From NCBI RefSeq assembly GCF_004006015.1, contig NZ_CP034766.1, positions 1,831,001-1,895,000 of the forward strand: a stretch of 64,000 nucleotides of DNA, in the 5' to 3' direction. The first letter of the stretch is position 1; every line of letters starts with the position of its first letter. Below, in pieces: positions 1 through 8,342 of this stretch. Both the position numbers and the translations under genes were made by a program. Below the pieces are notes generated by a model. It was not told where the DNA came from and ran no database searches. It was given only the letters and a program-made list of their open reading frames with translations. This stretch comes from Rhodococcus sp. X156 (GTDB lineage: Bacteria; Actinomycetota; Actinomycetes; Mycobacteriales; Mycobacteriaceae).

Positions 1-60
1 CTGGAGGAGTCCGGCCAGATCGTCGTCCGTCGTGGCGGCGAGGACGAGTACGTTGCCTGA
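1..60 (+). CDS. fliG: FliG C-terminal end (partial)
   Basis: Only the last 19 codons lie in the window. They read LEESGQIVVRRGGEDEYVA and then TGA. The pattern of two acidic residues, GQIV and RGGEDE is typical of the extreme C-terminus of FliG, the rotor protein of the flagellar C-ring that couples the MotA/MotB stator to rotation. The position directly before fliH and fliI supports this, since fliF-fliG-fliH-fliI is a common order. The gene begins outside the window. Confidence 0.8.
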   Translation: MEESGQIVVRRGGEDEYVA

Positions 61-694
61 CACCCTGGCCGCCCGGCCGGCGTTCGCGCTGGCCGGTCCC
101 TCGGCCATCCCGGAGCGCCTCGTCGCCGACGCCCGCAGCGCCGCCGAGGCGGTGGGCTACGCCCGGGGCTGGGCCCAGGGACTGGCCGAGGCCCGCCGGG
201 CCAGCGCCGACGCGCTGGCCGCCGCCCGGGCCGCGGAGGTCCGCCACGCCGCCGAGCGCAGCGACTCGCTCGCCTCGGCGGTGGCTGCGCTCGCCGCGGC
301 GGCCGACCAGCTGGAGGCCGTCGCCGCCCCCGCCTGCACGCAGATCGAGGACACCGTGCTGGCCGTGGCGCTCGAGCTGGCCCAGGCGCTGCTCGGCCGT
401 GCGCTGGCGCAGCCCGCCGTGTCCGGCCCGGCCGCGCTGGCCCGGGTGCTGGCCCTGGCGCCGGAGGGTGAGCCGGTGAGCGTGCGGCTGCACCCCCGCG
501 ACCACGCCCAGCTCAGCGGAGCCGGCGGTGCCGAGGTGCTCGCCGCGCTGGCGGGTGCGGCGGGCCGGGAGATCACCCTCACCGCCGACGCTGCCGTGGC
601 GCCCGGTGACGCCCTCGCCCGCTGCGGCGCGACCTCCATCGACGCCCGGCTGTCCGCCGGGGTGGCCCGGCTGCAGGAGCACCTGGCCCGATGA
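32..694 (+). CDS. fliH: Flagellar export apparatus protein FliH
   Basis: FliH binds the export ATPase FliI and links it to the C-ring. The 220-residue protein is Ala-rich and helical. Residues about 105-165 (IEDTVLAVALELAQALLG, then a VRLHPRD segment) fit the FliH/V-ATPase E-subunit-like C-terminal domain. FliH sequences diverge strongly, so the call also rests on its place between fliG and fliI. The start is uncertain: GTG at 32 overlaps fliG by 29 bases, while TTG at 53 overlaps it by only a few. The stop overlaps the fliI start as ATGA. Confidence 0.8.
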   Translation: MAARTSTLPDTLAARPAFALAGPSAIPERLVADARSAAEAVGYARGWAQGLAEARRASADALAAARAAEVRHAAERSDSLASAVAALAAAADQLEAVAAPACTQIEDTVLAVALELAQALLGRALAQPAVSGPAALARVLALAPEGEPVSVRLHPRDHAQLSGAGGAEVLAALAGAAGREITLTADAAVAPGDALARCGATSIDARLSAGVARLQEHLAR

Positions 695-2052
695 GCACCC
701 CGGTACCCACGCTGCTGCCCGAGCGCACCCGTCGCGGCCTGGACGAGCTGCTGGCCCTGGCCGGCCCCCGCCGCTACGGCTACGTCTGCCGGGTGGTCGG
801 GCTGTCCGTCACCGTGGCTGGGCTCCCCGGCCGCATCGGCGACCTGCTGCGCATCGGCACCGGCGAGTCCGCCGTGCTGGCCGAGGTGGTGTCGGTGAGC
901 GGCGCGGAGTGCACCTGCCTGCCGCTGGGCCCGATGGCCGGCATCGGCAACGGCGACCAGGTCTCGCACACCGGTGGCCCCCTGCAGGTGGCGGTGGGTG
1001 AGGAGCTGCGCGGCCGGGTGCTCGACGGTCTGGGTCGACCGCTGGACGGCTCCGCGCTGCCCGGCGGCATGGAGCGGGTGTCGGTGGAGATGGCGCCCCC
1101 GGCCGCCATGTCCCGCCGGCGGGTGGACCAGGCGCTGCCCGTGGGAGTGCGCGCCATCGACAGCCTCATCACCGTCGGGCGTGGCCAACGGGTGGGCATC
1201 TTCGCCGGCTCCGGGGTGGGCAAGTCCAGCCTGCTGTCCATGATCACCCGCGGCACCACCGCCGAGATCACCGTGGTGGCGCTCATCGGCGAGCGCGGCC
1301 GGGAGGTGCGGGAGTTCCTCGACGACGTCCTCGGCGCCGAGGGCCTGCGCAACGCGATCGTCGTCGTCGCCACCTCCGACCAGCCCCCGATGGTGCGGCT
1401 GCGCGCGGCGTTCGTGGCCACCCGCATCGCGGAGTGGTACCGCGACACCGGCGCCGACGTGCTGCTGATGATGGACTCCATCACCCGGCTGGCCACCGCC
1501 CAGCGAGAGATCGGCCTGTCCGTCGGCGAGCCCCCGGCCTCCCGCGGCTACCCGCCGTCGGTGTTCGCCCTGATGCCGCAGCTGCTGGAGCGCGCCGGCG
1601 GCGGCGAGCACGGCACCATCACCGGTCTGTACACCGTGCTGGTGGACGGCGACGACCACAACGAGCCGATCGCCGACACCGCCCGGTCCATCCTGGACGG
1701 ACACATCGTGCTCGACCGCCGGCTGGCCACCGCCGGGCACTTCCCCAGCATCGACGTGCTCGAGTCGGTGTCGCGGGTGACCACGTCGGTCACCAGCCGG
1801 GAGCAGCAGGACCTCGCCCGCACCGCTCGCCAGCTGATGGCGGCCCAGCGCGACGTGAAGGAGCTGGTGGAGATCGGCGCCTACGTGGGCGGCACCAACC
1901 CCCGCGCCGACCGCGCCCTGCAGGTGTGGCCGCAGCTGGAGTCCTTCCTGCAACAGCGCATCGACGAACCTGCCGGCTACGACGCCGCGTGGTCGCAGCT
2001 GGCCGGCGTGCTGGCCAGCACCGGGGCCGCAGCGGCCGGAGACGCGGCATGA
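691..2052 (+). CDS. fliI: Flagellum-specific ATPase FliI
   Basis: FliI is the cytoplasmic ATPase of the flagellar type III export system and is related to the F1 beta subunit. The 453-residue length is normal. The Walker A motif GSGVGKSS has its lysine at residue 178, and a Walker B-type strand reads VLLMMDSITRLA. The glutamate-containing GERGREVREF and the SRGYPPSVF segment are family hallmarks. The ATG start overlaps the fliH stop, and the gene ends in an ATGA overlap with fliJ, so fliH-fliI-fliJ are translationally coupled. Confidence 0.97.
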   Translation: MSTPVPTLLPERTRRGLDELLALAGPRRYGYVCRVVGLSVTVAGLPGRIGDLLRIGTGESAVLAEVVSVSGAECTCLPLGPMAGIGNGDQVSHTGGPLQVAVGEELRGRVLDGLGRPLDGSALPGGMERVSVEMAPPAAMSRRRVDQALPVGVRAIDSLITVGRGQRVGIFAGSGVGKSSLLSMITRGTTAEITVVALIGERGREVREFLDDVLGAEGLRNAIVVVATSDQPPMVRLRAAFVATRIAEWYRDTGADVLLMMDSITRLATAQREIGLSVGEPPASRGYPPSVFALMPQLLERAGGGEHGTITGLYTVLVDGDDHNEPIADTARSILDGHIVLDRRLATAGHFPSIDVLESVSRVTTSVTSREQQDLARTARQLMAAQRDVKELVEIGAYVGGTNPRADRALQVWPQLESFLQQRIDEPAGYDAAWSQLAGVLASTGAAAAGDAA

Positions 2053-2483
2053 GCGGGCGCCGCTGGCTTGGCACCATGATCCGCGCCCGCCAGGCCGAGG
2101 AGGACGTGGCCGTGCAGAACCTCGCCGACGCCCGGCGCACCGCCACCCTCGCCGCCCAGCGCCTGGCTCGTGAGGCAGGCCGGGTGGACGCGCTGGCCCA
2201 GCCGGACAGCGAGTCGGTGCGGGCGTTCCACGCCTCTGCCGCCGCCCGACAGGCTGCGGCGGCGACGCTGTCGGCTGCCCGGCACCGGTTGCTCACCGCC
2301 CAGGACCGGGTGGGCTGCGCCGAGACCGAGCTGACCGCCGCGGCTCGCGCCCGGCGCACCGTGGAGAAGATGCACGAGCGGGACGCGGCTGCCAGCACCC
2401 GGGCCGCGCTCACCGCGGCCCAGCAGGAGCTGGACGAGATCGGCATCAGCCGGCACACCGCGCGCCAGGAGGCGACCCGATGA
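2049..2483 (+). CDS. fliJ: Flagellar export protein FliJ
   Basis: This 144-residue protein is almost entirely charged, Ala-rich alpha helix predicted to form a coiled-coil hairpin, as expected of FliJ, the central stalk-like and chaperone-escort component of the FliI ATPase ring. Sequence identity in this family is low, so size, helical character and position after fliI carry the call. The start is ATG at 2049, overlapping the fliI stop; the next gene overlaps its stop in the same way. Confidence 0.8.
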   Translation: MSGRRWLGTMIRARQAEEDVAVQNLADARRTATLAAQRLAREAGRVDALAQPDSESVRAFHASAAARQAAAATLSAARHRLLTAQDRVGCAETELTAAARARRTVEKMHERDAAASTRAALTAAQQELDEIGISRHTARQEATR

Positions 2484-3556
2484 CCGCCATCAGCGGCGTG
2501 TCCATGGTGCTGGCCCGCATCTCCCAGATCGAGTCGACCCTGAGCTCGCTCAGCGGCAGCCGATCCGCGAGCGCGAGGTCGGCCACCACCACGCTGGGCA
2601 CCGCCGCGCTGGGCACCGCCGCAGCCGCGACCGCCAGCGGGCCCCGGGCCCAGTTCCTCGCCGCTCAGGTCCCCAGCGCGGCCCAGGGCACCAGCACCGC
2701 GGAGTCGTTCTCCGTGCAGCTGGCCAGCGCCGCGTCGGACACCAGCCGCAGCGGTGGTGGCGTCACCGGCGACGCCGTGGTGGCTGCGGCCAAGAAGTAC
2801 CTGGGCGTGCCCTACGTGTGGGGCGGCACCAGCGCCACCGGGCTGGACTGCTCCGGGCTGGTGCAGCGCGCCTACGGCGACCTGGGTGTCACCCTGCCGC
2901 GGGTGGCGGCCGACCAGGCCAAGTCCGGCACCGCGGTGGCGAGCCTGGCCCAGGCCAAGCCGGGCGACCTGCTCGCCTTCGGCCAGCCGGTGGACCACAT
3001 CGCCATCTACGTGGGCAACAACCAGATGATCGCCGCCCCCCAGCCCGGGGAGAACGTGAAGATCCAGTCGGTCTACACCACCCCGGTGGCCATCCGCCGG
3101 GTCGTCACCGACGCACCGGCGGTGCAGAGCGTGGCCGCCGCAGCGGTGACCACCACCTCCGCAGCAACGTCCGGGGTGGCCCGGTACGCCACGCTGTTCA
3201 GCCAGGCCGAGGCCCGGCACGGCCTGCCCAGCGGACTGCTGGCCGCGGTGGCCCAGACCGAGTCGGGTGGCAACGCCGCCGCGCTGAGCCCCGCGGGGGC
3301 CTCCGGGCTGATGCAGATCATGCCGGCCACCGCCCGCGGCCTGGGTGTGGATCCGCTGGTTCCCGCCCAAGCGGTGGACGGCGCGGCCCGGCTGCTGTCG
3401 GGCTACCTGCGGGACTACCAGGGCTCCATCCCGCTGTCGCTGGCCGCGTACAACGCCGGCCCCGGCGCGGTGAAGCAGTACGGCGGGGTGCCGCCCTACC
3501 GGGAGACGCAGAACTACGTCGCCAAGATCACCGGGCTGATGGGCAGGTCCGTCTGA
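2480..3556 (+). CDS. Flagellar-operon peptidoglycan hydrolase: NlpC/P60 plus SLT
   Basis: This 358-residue protein carries two cell-wall-cutting domains. Residues about 95-205 form an NlpC/P60 peptidase with GLDCSGLVQ (catalytic Cys124) and DHIAIYVG (His173). Residues about 235-355 form a lytic transglycosylase with catalytic Glu261 in QTESGGN, followed by GLMQIMPAT and AYNAGPG. The N-terminal 45 residues resemble a short rod/export-signal-like segment, and no classical signal peptide is seen, so export through the flagellar system is inferred. Overlaps with fliJ and fliK place it in the export operon. Its likely job is to open peptidoglycan for the rod, as FlgJ does in Gram-negatives with a different domain set. 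Confidence 0.9.
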   Translation: MTAISGVSMVLARISQIESTLSSLSGSRSASARSATTTLGTAALGTAAAATASGPRAQFLAAQVPSAAQGTSTAESFSVQLASAASDTSRSGGGVTGDAVVAAAKKYLGVPYVWGGTSATGLDCSGLVQRAYGDLGVTLPRVAADQAKSGTAVASLAQAKPGDLLAFGQPVDHIAIYVGNNQMIAAPQPGENVKIQSVYTTPVAIRRVVTDAPAVQSVAAAAVTTTSAATSGVARYATLFSQAEARHGLPSGLLAAVAQTESGGNAAALSPAGASGLMQIMPATARGLGVDPLVPAQAVDGAARLLSGYLRDYQGSIPLSLAAYNAGPGAVKQYGGVPPYRETQNYVAKITGLMGRSV

Positions 3557-4755
3557 TGGCCATCACCCTCGCCGGCGCACCCTCCACCCGGTCTGGGGCA
3601 GCGACGCCCGCCGCGCCCACCCCTGACCCGACCTCGGGCGACGCCTTCGCCGCGCTGCTCGGCGCCGTGCCGCTGGGCGGACCTCCGCCCGGCACCCTCA
3701 CCGTTGCGATGTCCGGCGGTGTTCCGGCATCGACGGGCCACGAGGCTCTCTCGGTGCTCGGCAGCCTCCTGGCCGAGCTGGGTGACCAGGACGCCACGAC
3801 CACAGTGGACGGTGGGGCGGCGCTCCCCGCGCTGATACCGGATGCTGGCCTGGCGGGGGGTGCTGGCCTGGCGGGTGCGCTCACCGCCAGCGCCGTGCTG
3901 CCCCTGCTCCTGCCCCTGCCGGCGCTGGTTCCGTTCGTCGCGCAGGCTCCGGCCACCGCCGCGGCGGGCACCCCCGTGCCGGCCACCGCAGTCGCGGTCG
4001 CCCCCGCCCAGCCGGACGGTCACGCACCCGCAGCGGCGCCGCAGCACCCGGCCAGCCCCGCGATTGCTGCCCCGACCACTGGCGTCGCGCTTCCGACCGG
4101 GTTCACCCCCGTGACCGAGGCCGAGTCTGCGCTGCTCACCGCTGCCCTGTTGCCGGCCGGTTCCCTCCTGCCGACCGACCCGGCAGTGCCGGTGTCGCCC
4201 GCCCAGGCCGGCATGGTCCCCGCACCCGACGCCGCCCTGCCCGCCGCCGGTGCGCCGCAGGTGGTCGCCCCCCTGCCCGCACCGGTGCCGACCCCGCCGA
4301 CCACGCCCGTGGTGAGCGCGCCGCCCGCCGTACCCCCGGAGCCGGTGCACCACCAGGTGGCCACCGCCCTGCTCGGGGTTCACAGCCGCGGGGAGGGCAG
4401 CCACCAGCTGGAGCTCGCCCTGCACCCCGCCGAGCTGGGCCAGGTGAACGTGCACGTCCGGATGGTGGACGGCGCCCTCACCGTCGCGCTGGCCAGCGGA
4501 AGCGACGCCACGCTGGACGCCCTGCGCGCCGCGCTGCCCGAGCTGCGCCAGGAGCTGCGCGCTGCCGGGCTGGCGCAGGTGACGCTGAGCCTCGACCTCA
4601 CCGACCCCGGCACCGCCCACCACCAGGAGCGGGCGGAGCAGCACGCCTCCCGCCCGGCTGACCGCCGGCCCGGGCCGCCGGCAGCCGCAGCCGCCCCCGA
4701 GCCGGACACGCCGGTGCTCCGCAGCTCCACCACCGCCCTGGACCGACTGCTGTGA
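3556..4755 (+). CDS. fliK: Flagellar hook-length control protein FliK
   Basis: FliK measures hook length and switches export specificity through FlhB. This 399-residue protein has the usual layout: a long, low-complexity Ala/Pro/Val-rich ruler region (residues about 1-265) and a folded C-terminal domain. That domain contains HQLELALHPAELGQVNVHV, the signature of the FliK hook-length domain, at residues about 278-350. The ATG at 3556 shares its first base with the previous stop. A short Gly-Leu-Ala repeat near 3842-3880 suggests recent slippage in the ruler region. Confidence 0.92.
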   Translation: MAITLAGAPSTRSGAATPAAPTPDPTSGDAFAALLGAVPLGGPPPGTLTVAMSGGVPASTGHEALSVLGSLLAELGDQDATTTVDGGAALPALIPDAGLAGGAGLAGALTASAVLPLLLPLPALVPFVAQAPATAAAGTPVPATAVAVAPAQPDGHAPAAAPQHPASPAIAAPTTGVALPTGFTPVTEAESALLTAALLPAGSLLPTDPAVPVSPAQAGMVPAPDAALPAAGAPQVVAPLPAPVPTPPTTPVVSAPPAVPPEPVHHQVATALLGVHSRGEGSHQLELALHPAELGQVNVHVRMVDGALTVALASGSDATLDALRAALPELRQELRAAGLAQVTLSLDLTDPGTAHHQERAEQHASRPADRRPGPPAAAAAPEPDTPVLRSSTTALDRLL

Positions 4756-4795
4756 CCCCCACACCCCGAGCGACCACCCCCGAGCAGGAGACCCG

Positions 4796-5260
4796 ATGAC
4801 CGCGCCCCTCTCCGCCACCCCGCCGGCCACCACGCCGATGACGGCCCCGCCGTCCACCACCGGCGCCACCTCCACCTCCGCTGCCACCGCCACGGACAAG
4901 ACGCAGCTGAGCAACCAGGCGTTCATGCAGCTGCTGGTGGCTCAGCTGAAGTACCAGGACCCCAGCAAGCCGATGGACACCGCCGCGTTCATGAACCAGA
5001 CGGCCACCCTCACCCAGGTGCAGGCCATGGAGAAGAGCACGCAGGCCAACACCGACATGCTGGCCGCCCAGCGGGCCCAGACCGCCAGCACGCTGGTGGG
5101 CCGCACCGTGTCCTACACCGCCCTCGACGGCTCGGTGGCCACCGGCTACGTCTCCGCGGCCACCATCTCCACCCCTACCCCCACCCTGCGCATCGGCGGC
5201 AGCGACGTCGAGCTGGCCAGCGTCCAGCAGGTTCTCGACACCGCAGCCCCCACGCCGTAG
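4796..5260 (+). CDS. flgD: Flagellar hook assembly scaffold FlgD
   Basis: FlgD caps the growing hook and is removed when the hook is complete. The 154-residue protein has a Thr/Pro/Ala-rich N-terminus, then the FlgD signature LSNQAFMQLLVAQLKYQDP at residues about 38-56 and FMNQTATLTQVQAME. The C-terminal Ig/tudor part is much reduced compared with enterobacterial FlgD (about 230 residues). A good ribosome site (AGGAG) lies before ATG 4796. Position between fliK and flgE is canonical. Confidence 0.95.
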   Translation: MTAPLSATPPATTPMTAPPSTTGATSTSAATATDKTQLSNQAFMQLLVAQLKYQDPSKPMDTAAFMNQTATLTQVQAMEKSTQANTDMLAAQRAQTASTLVGRTVSYTALDGSVATGYVSAATISTPTPTLRIGGSDVELASVQQVLDTAAPTP

Positions 5261-5304
5261 CTCGGCACCACCACCCAGCTCGAACCCCACCCTCAGGAGC
5301 CCCC

Positions 5305-6093
5305 ATGATCCGCTCACTGTTCACCGGCATCTCCGGGCTCCGTGCCCACCAGCAGATGCTCGACGTCACGTCGAACAACATCGCCAACGTCAACACCACC
5401 GGCTTCAAGAGCTCGTCCACGGTGTTCGAGGACACCCTGAGCCAGACCGTCGCCGGGGCCGGTGCACCCGGCGCCGCCACCGGCGGCACCAACGCCAAGC
5501 AGGTGGGCCTGGGCGTGCAGCTCGCCGCCACCCAGACCAGCTTCACCGAGGGGTCCAACCAGTTCACCGGCCGCACCAGCGACCTGCGCATCAACGGTGA
5601 CGGCTTCTTCGTGCTCACCAAGGGCGGCCAGGAGACCTACAGCCGCGCCGGGTCGTTCTCCCCCGACGCCGAGGGCAACCTGGTCAGCCCGGACGGTGCG
5701 GTGCTGCAGAGCACCACGGGCGGGCCGATCAACATCAACGGCGGTTACACCTCCTGGAGCATCTCCCCCGCCGGTGTGGTCAACGCGGTGGACGCCACCG
5801 GCGCCACCGTGCCGATCGCCACCATCGCGCTGGCCACGTTCGCCAACCCGGCGGGCCTGGTCAAGGTGGGCGAGACCCAGTTCCAGACCAGCATCAACTC
5901 CGGTGCGCCGCAGATCGGCAACCCCGGCGAGGGCGGGCGCGGCAGCATGACCTCGGGGTACCTGGAGATGTCCAACGTGGACCTGGCCAGCGAGCTGACC
6001 AACCTGATCATCTCCCAGCGCGGGTTCCAGGCGAACTCCCGCGTCATCACCACCTCCGACGAGGTGCTGCAGAGCCTCATCAACATCAAGTAG
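5305..6093 (+). CDS. flgE: Flagellar hook protein FlgE, short form
   Basis: This 262-residue axial protein has the conserved N-terminal rod/hook signature (TSNNIANVNTTGFK) and the C-terminal coiled-coil motif (LASELTNLIISQRGFQANS). The N-terminus, GISGLRAHQQMLDVTSNN, fits FlgE, as does its place after flgD. It is far shorter than enterobacterial FlgE (about 400 residues) and close to FlgG in size, so the outer hook domain is largely absent. It could be a FlgG-type distal rod protein, but no other hook gene is present here. An AGGAG ribosome site precedes ATG 5305. Confidence 0.88.
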   Translation: MIRSLFTGISGLRAHQQMLDVTSNNIANVNTTGFKSSSTVFEDTLSQTVAGAGAPGAATGGTNAKQVGLGVQLAATQTSFTEGSNQFTGRTSDLRINGDGFFVLTKGGQETYSRAGSFSPDAEGNLVSPDGAVLQSTTGGPININGGYTSWSISPAGVVNAVDATGATVPIATIALATFANPAGLVKVGETQFQTSINSGAPQIGNPGEGGRGSMTSGYLEMSNVDLASELTNLIISQRGFQANSRVITTSDEVLQSLINIK

Positions 6094-6114
6094 CGCCCCG
6101 CCTCCGCACCCTGG

Positions 6115-6151
6115 GCGCCCGCGCTGGTGATCCGTCCACCAGCGCGGGCGC
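6115..6151 (+). terminator. Perfect 15-bp hairpin after flgE
   Basis: GCGCCCGCGCTGGTG at 6115-6129 pairs perfectly with CACCAGCGCGGGCGC at 6137-6151 around a 7-base loop. No U-tract follows, which is common for actinobacterial terminators. It begins 22 bases after the flgE stop and ends 7 bases before a putative flagellar promoter, so it plausibly closes the fliG-to-flgE transcript. Confidence 0.7.
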
Positions 6152-6157
6152 AGGGGC

Positions 6158-6184
6158 TCAGGAAGTCCCCCGACCGGCCGATCA
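6158..6184 (+). promoter_or_regulatory. Putative flagellar sigma-28 promoter of flbD-mot unit
   Basis: TCAGG at 6158-6162, a 14-base spacer and GCCGATCA at 6177-6184. GCCGATCA matches seven of eight bases of the enterobacterial sigma-28 -10 box GCCGATAA, and the spacing is identical. A start point near 6191 would give a leader of about 40 bases before flbD. It lies directly after a terminator-like hairpin. Confidence 0.7.
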
Positions 6185-6228
6185 AACACCCGACAGGGAT
6201 CCACGGATGGGTCCCGACGAGCACCTGG

Positions 6229-6543
6229 ATGGATCCGTTGATACAGCTACGTCGGTTGGGTGGCGCCGTCTTCGCCCTGAACCCCGACCTCATCGAACGT
6301 GCCGAGGCCACGCCCGACACGGTCGTGACGCTGGTCGGCGGCAACAAGTACGTCATCCTGGAGTCCCTCGACGAGCTCACCCTGCTCATCCAGGAGCACC
6401 GCACCCGCATCCTCGCCGACGCCGAGCTGCTGGCCATGCAGGCCAGCCAACCGGCCGAGCAGCCGGTCCCGCCCGTGCGGGGGATCGCCAGCAGCCCCGG
6501 TGCGCGCAGCCAGGTGGTGCCGATCCGCCCCCAGGACACCTGA
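6229..6543 (+). CDS. flbD: FlbD/SwrD-family flagellar protein
   Basis: FlbD (SwrD in Bacillus) is a small protein needed for full stator power and swarming in Gram-positive bacteria. After the start the protein reads LIQLRRLGGAVFALNPDLIE, then VEDT-like ATPDTVVTLVGGNKYVI, which fits the family core (about 60 residues). A Pro/Ala/Gln-rich tail of about 30 residues follows. ATG 6229 gives 104 residues; TTG 6238 would begin exactly where most family members begin (MIQL). The upstream in-frame extension to 6127 would run through the hairpin and promoter and is unlikely. It overlaps motA by ATGA-type coupling, consistent with a stator role. Confidence 0.88.
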   Translation: MDPLIQLRRLGGAVFALNPDLIERAEATPDTVVTLVGGNKYVILESLDELTLLIQEHRTRILADAELLAMQASQPAEQPVPPVRGIASSPGARSQVVPIRPQDT

Positions 6544-7337
6544 TGGACCCCTCCCTGCTCATCGGCATGGGTCTCGCGCTGGTGGCCGTGGTCGCCTCGG
6601 TCATCCTCGAGGGCGGCCACATCACCGACATGTTCCTGCTGCCGCCGATGATCCTGGTGTTCGTCGGCACGTTCGGGGTGGCGATGGCCGGCGGCATCAA
6701 GCGGGACGTCAAGGCCCTGCCCAGCCAGCTCAAGCGCGCCGCGACGGCCACCGCCCCCGACCCGTCCGAGGCGGTGGAGACGCTGGTCCACCTGGCCGGC
6801 CGGGCCCGCCGCGAGGGCATGCTGGCGCTGGAGGACGAGGCCCGCAGCATCGAGGACGACTTCCTGCGTCGCGGGCTGCAGATGGCCATCGACGGCACCG
6901 ACGCCGACGACGTTGCGGTGATCCTCTCCGCCGAGGTGGACACCAAGCGGGCGGCCGACGCCGCTGCGGCCAAGCTCTTCAACGACATGGGCGGCTACGC
7001 CCCCACCATCGGCATCATCGGCACCGTGCTGGGCCTGCTGCACGTGCTGGGCCAGCTCGCCTCCCCCGACAAGCTGGGCACCGCCATCGCCGGCGCCTTC
7101 GTCGCCACCCTGTGGGGCGTCATGTCGGCCAACGTGTTCTGGTTGCCCATCGGCAACCGGCTCAAGCGGCTGAGCCAGGTGGAGTGCGACCACATGGAGG
7201 TGGTCATCGAGGGCATCCTCGCCATCCAGGCCGGGGCCTCGCCGCGCCTGGTGGAGCAGCGGCTGGCCAGCCTGGTGCCGCTGGCCGCTGACGGCACCAA
7301 GGACGCCGGCGGGAAGACCCAGGACAAGGCCGCCTGA
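6543..7337 (+). CDS. motA: Flagellar motor stator protein MotA
   Basis: MotA forms the proton or sodium channel of the stator with MotB. The 264-residue protein has four membrane segments (about 4-23, 32-53, 155-172 and 183-206). The cytoplasmic loop between segments 2 and 3 holds charged residues that contact FliG. The GGYAPTIGIIGTVLGL segment carries the conserved proline of MotA segment 3. ATG 6543 overlaps the flbD stop, and the gene overlaps motB by one base, so all three are coupled. Confidence 0.96.
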   Translation: MDPSLLIGMGLALVAVVASVILEGGHITDMFLLPPMILVFVGTFGVAMAGGIKRDVKALPSQLKRAATATAPDPSEAVETLVHLAGRARREGMLALEDEARSIEDDFLRRGLQMAIDGTDADDVAVILSAEVDTKRAADAAAAKLFNDMGGYAPTIGIIGTVLGLLHVLGQLASPDKLGTAIAGAFVATLWGVMSANVFWLPIGNRLKRLSQVECDHMEVVIEGILAIQAGASPRLVEQRLASLVPLAADGTKDAGGKTQDKAA

Positions 7338-8275
7338 TGGCCGCGGGACGTGGCGGACACAGCGCCCGCAGCCACCGCGGGCGCTCGCACGAGGAGCACG
7401 CCGAGGACGGCAGCGAGCGCTGGATGGTGACCTACGCCGACATGGTCACCCTGCTGCTGGTGCTGTTCATCGTGCTCTACGCCATGGGGTCGGTGAACAC
7501 CTCCAAGTACGAGGAGCTCAAGACCAGCCTGGCCGGCGCGTTCAGCTCCGGGCCCACCCCAGGGCTGACCGACAGCGGCTCCGGACTGGTCAGCGGGGGC
7601 CAGCTGAGTCCTCCGCTGCCGCCCGCACCGCAGAACATCGCCCCTGCCGCACCCACGCTGGCCCCCATCGACCAGGCGGCCCAGGACGCGGCCCGCGCTG
7701 CTGCCCAAGCCACCGCCCAGCGCGCGCAACCGGCGCCGGCCGGCACCAGCGACGCCGCCCGCCGCGAGCTGGAGGAGTTCCTGCGCATCGAGGAGGAGAT
7801 CAACCGGTCGCTGGCCGAGCGGGGCCTGGCCGGCAGCGCCGAGTACACGATCAACGAGCGCGGCCTGGCCGTCACCATTGTCACCGACTCCTTGGTGTTC
7901 CCCGGCAACAGCGCCGTGCTGGGGGTGGACGGGCCGCGCATCCTGGACGCCGTCATCCCGCCGCTGCAGCGGGCCACCAACCTGATCCAGGTGGACGGGC
8001 ACACCAACCAGCAGAACGTGGGCACCGACCCCTACCCCAGCGGCTGGGAGCTCTCCTCGGCCCGCGCCTCCGCGGTGGTCCGCTACCTGACCAGCGTCGG
8101 CCGCATCAGCTCCGGCCGGCTCAGCGCCGCCGGGTTCTCCGACCAGCGCCCCCTGGTGCCGGCCAGCGACCCGGCCTCGGTCACCCGCAACCGCCGGGTG
8201 GACATCGTGGTCGTCTCCCAGCTGCCGCTGGCCGAGCGCGGTGCCCTCGCCAGCCCGTCGGGACCCGGCGGATGA
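7337..8275 (+). CDS. motB: Flagellar motor stator protein MotB
   Basis: MotB anchors the stator to peptidoglycan and supplies the ion-carrying aspartate. The 312-residue protein has a short charged N-terminus, one membrane segment starting WMVTYADMVTLLLVLF with the essential Asp35, a Pro/Ala-rich linker with a short charged helix, and an OmpA-type peptidoglycan-binding domain (about 175-300) containing VDGHTNQQN and a final NRRVDIVV. Length and order match the family. Confidence 0.96.
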   Translation: MAAGRGGHSARSHRGRSHEEHAEDGSERWMVTYADMVTLLLVLFIVLYAMGSVNTSKYEELKTSLAGAFSSGPTPGLTDSGSGLVSGGQLSPPLPPAPQNIAPAAPTLAPIDQAAQDAARAAAQATAQRAQPAPAGTSDAARRELEEFLRIEEEINRSLAERGLAGSAEYTINERGLAVTIVTDSLVFPGNSAVLGVDGPRILDAVIPPLQRATNLIQVDGHTNQQNVGTDPYPSGWELSSARASAVVRYLTSVGRISSGRLSAAGFSDQRPLVPASDPASVTRNRRVDIVVVSQLPLAERGALASPSGPGG

Positions 8276-8342
8276 GGCGCCCACCGCCGTCCCCGCCCCT
8301 CGCCCGCCCCGCCACCCGACGCCGGAACCAGGAGTGAGCCCC

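Noticed and set aside
157-1953. A 598-codon minus-strand frame across fliH and fliI
   Set aside because: Shadow of two recognised plus-strand genes, with no domain-like sequence.
6127-6228. N-terminal extension of FlbD from 6127
   Set aside because: It would be coded across the hairpin and promoter site and is absent from the family pattern.
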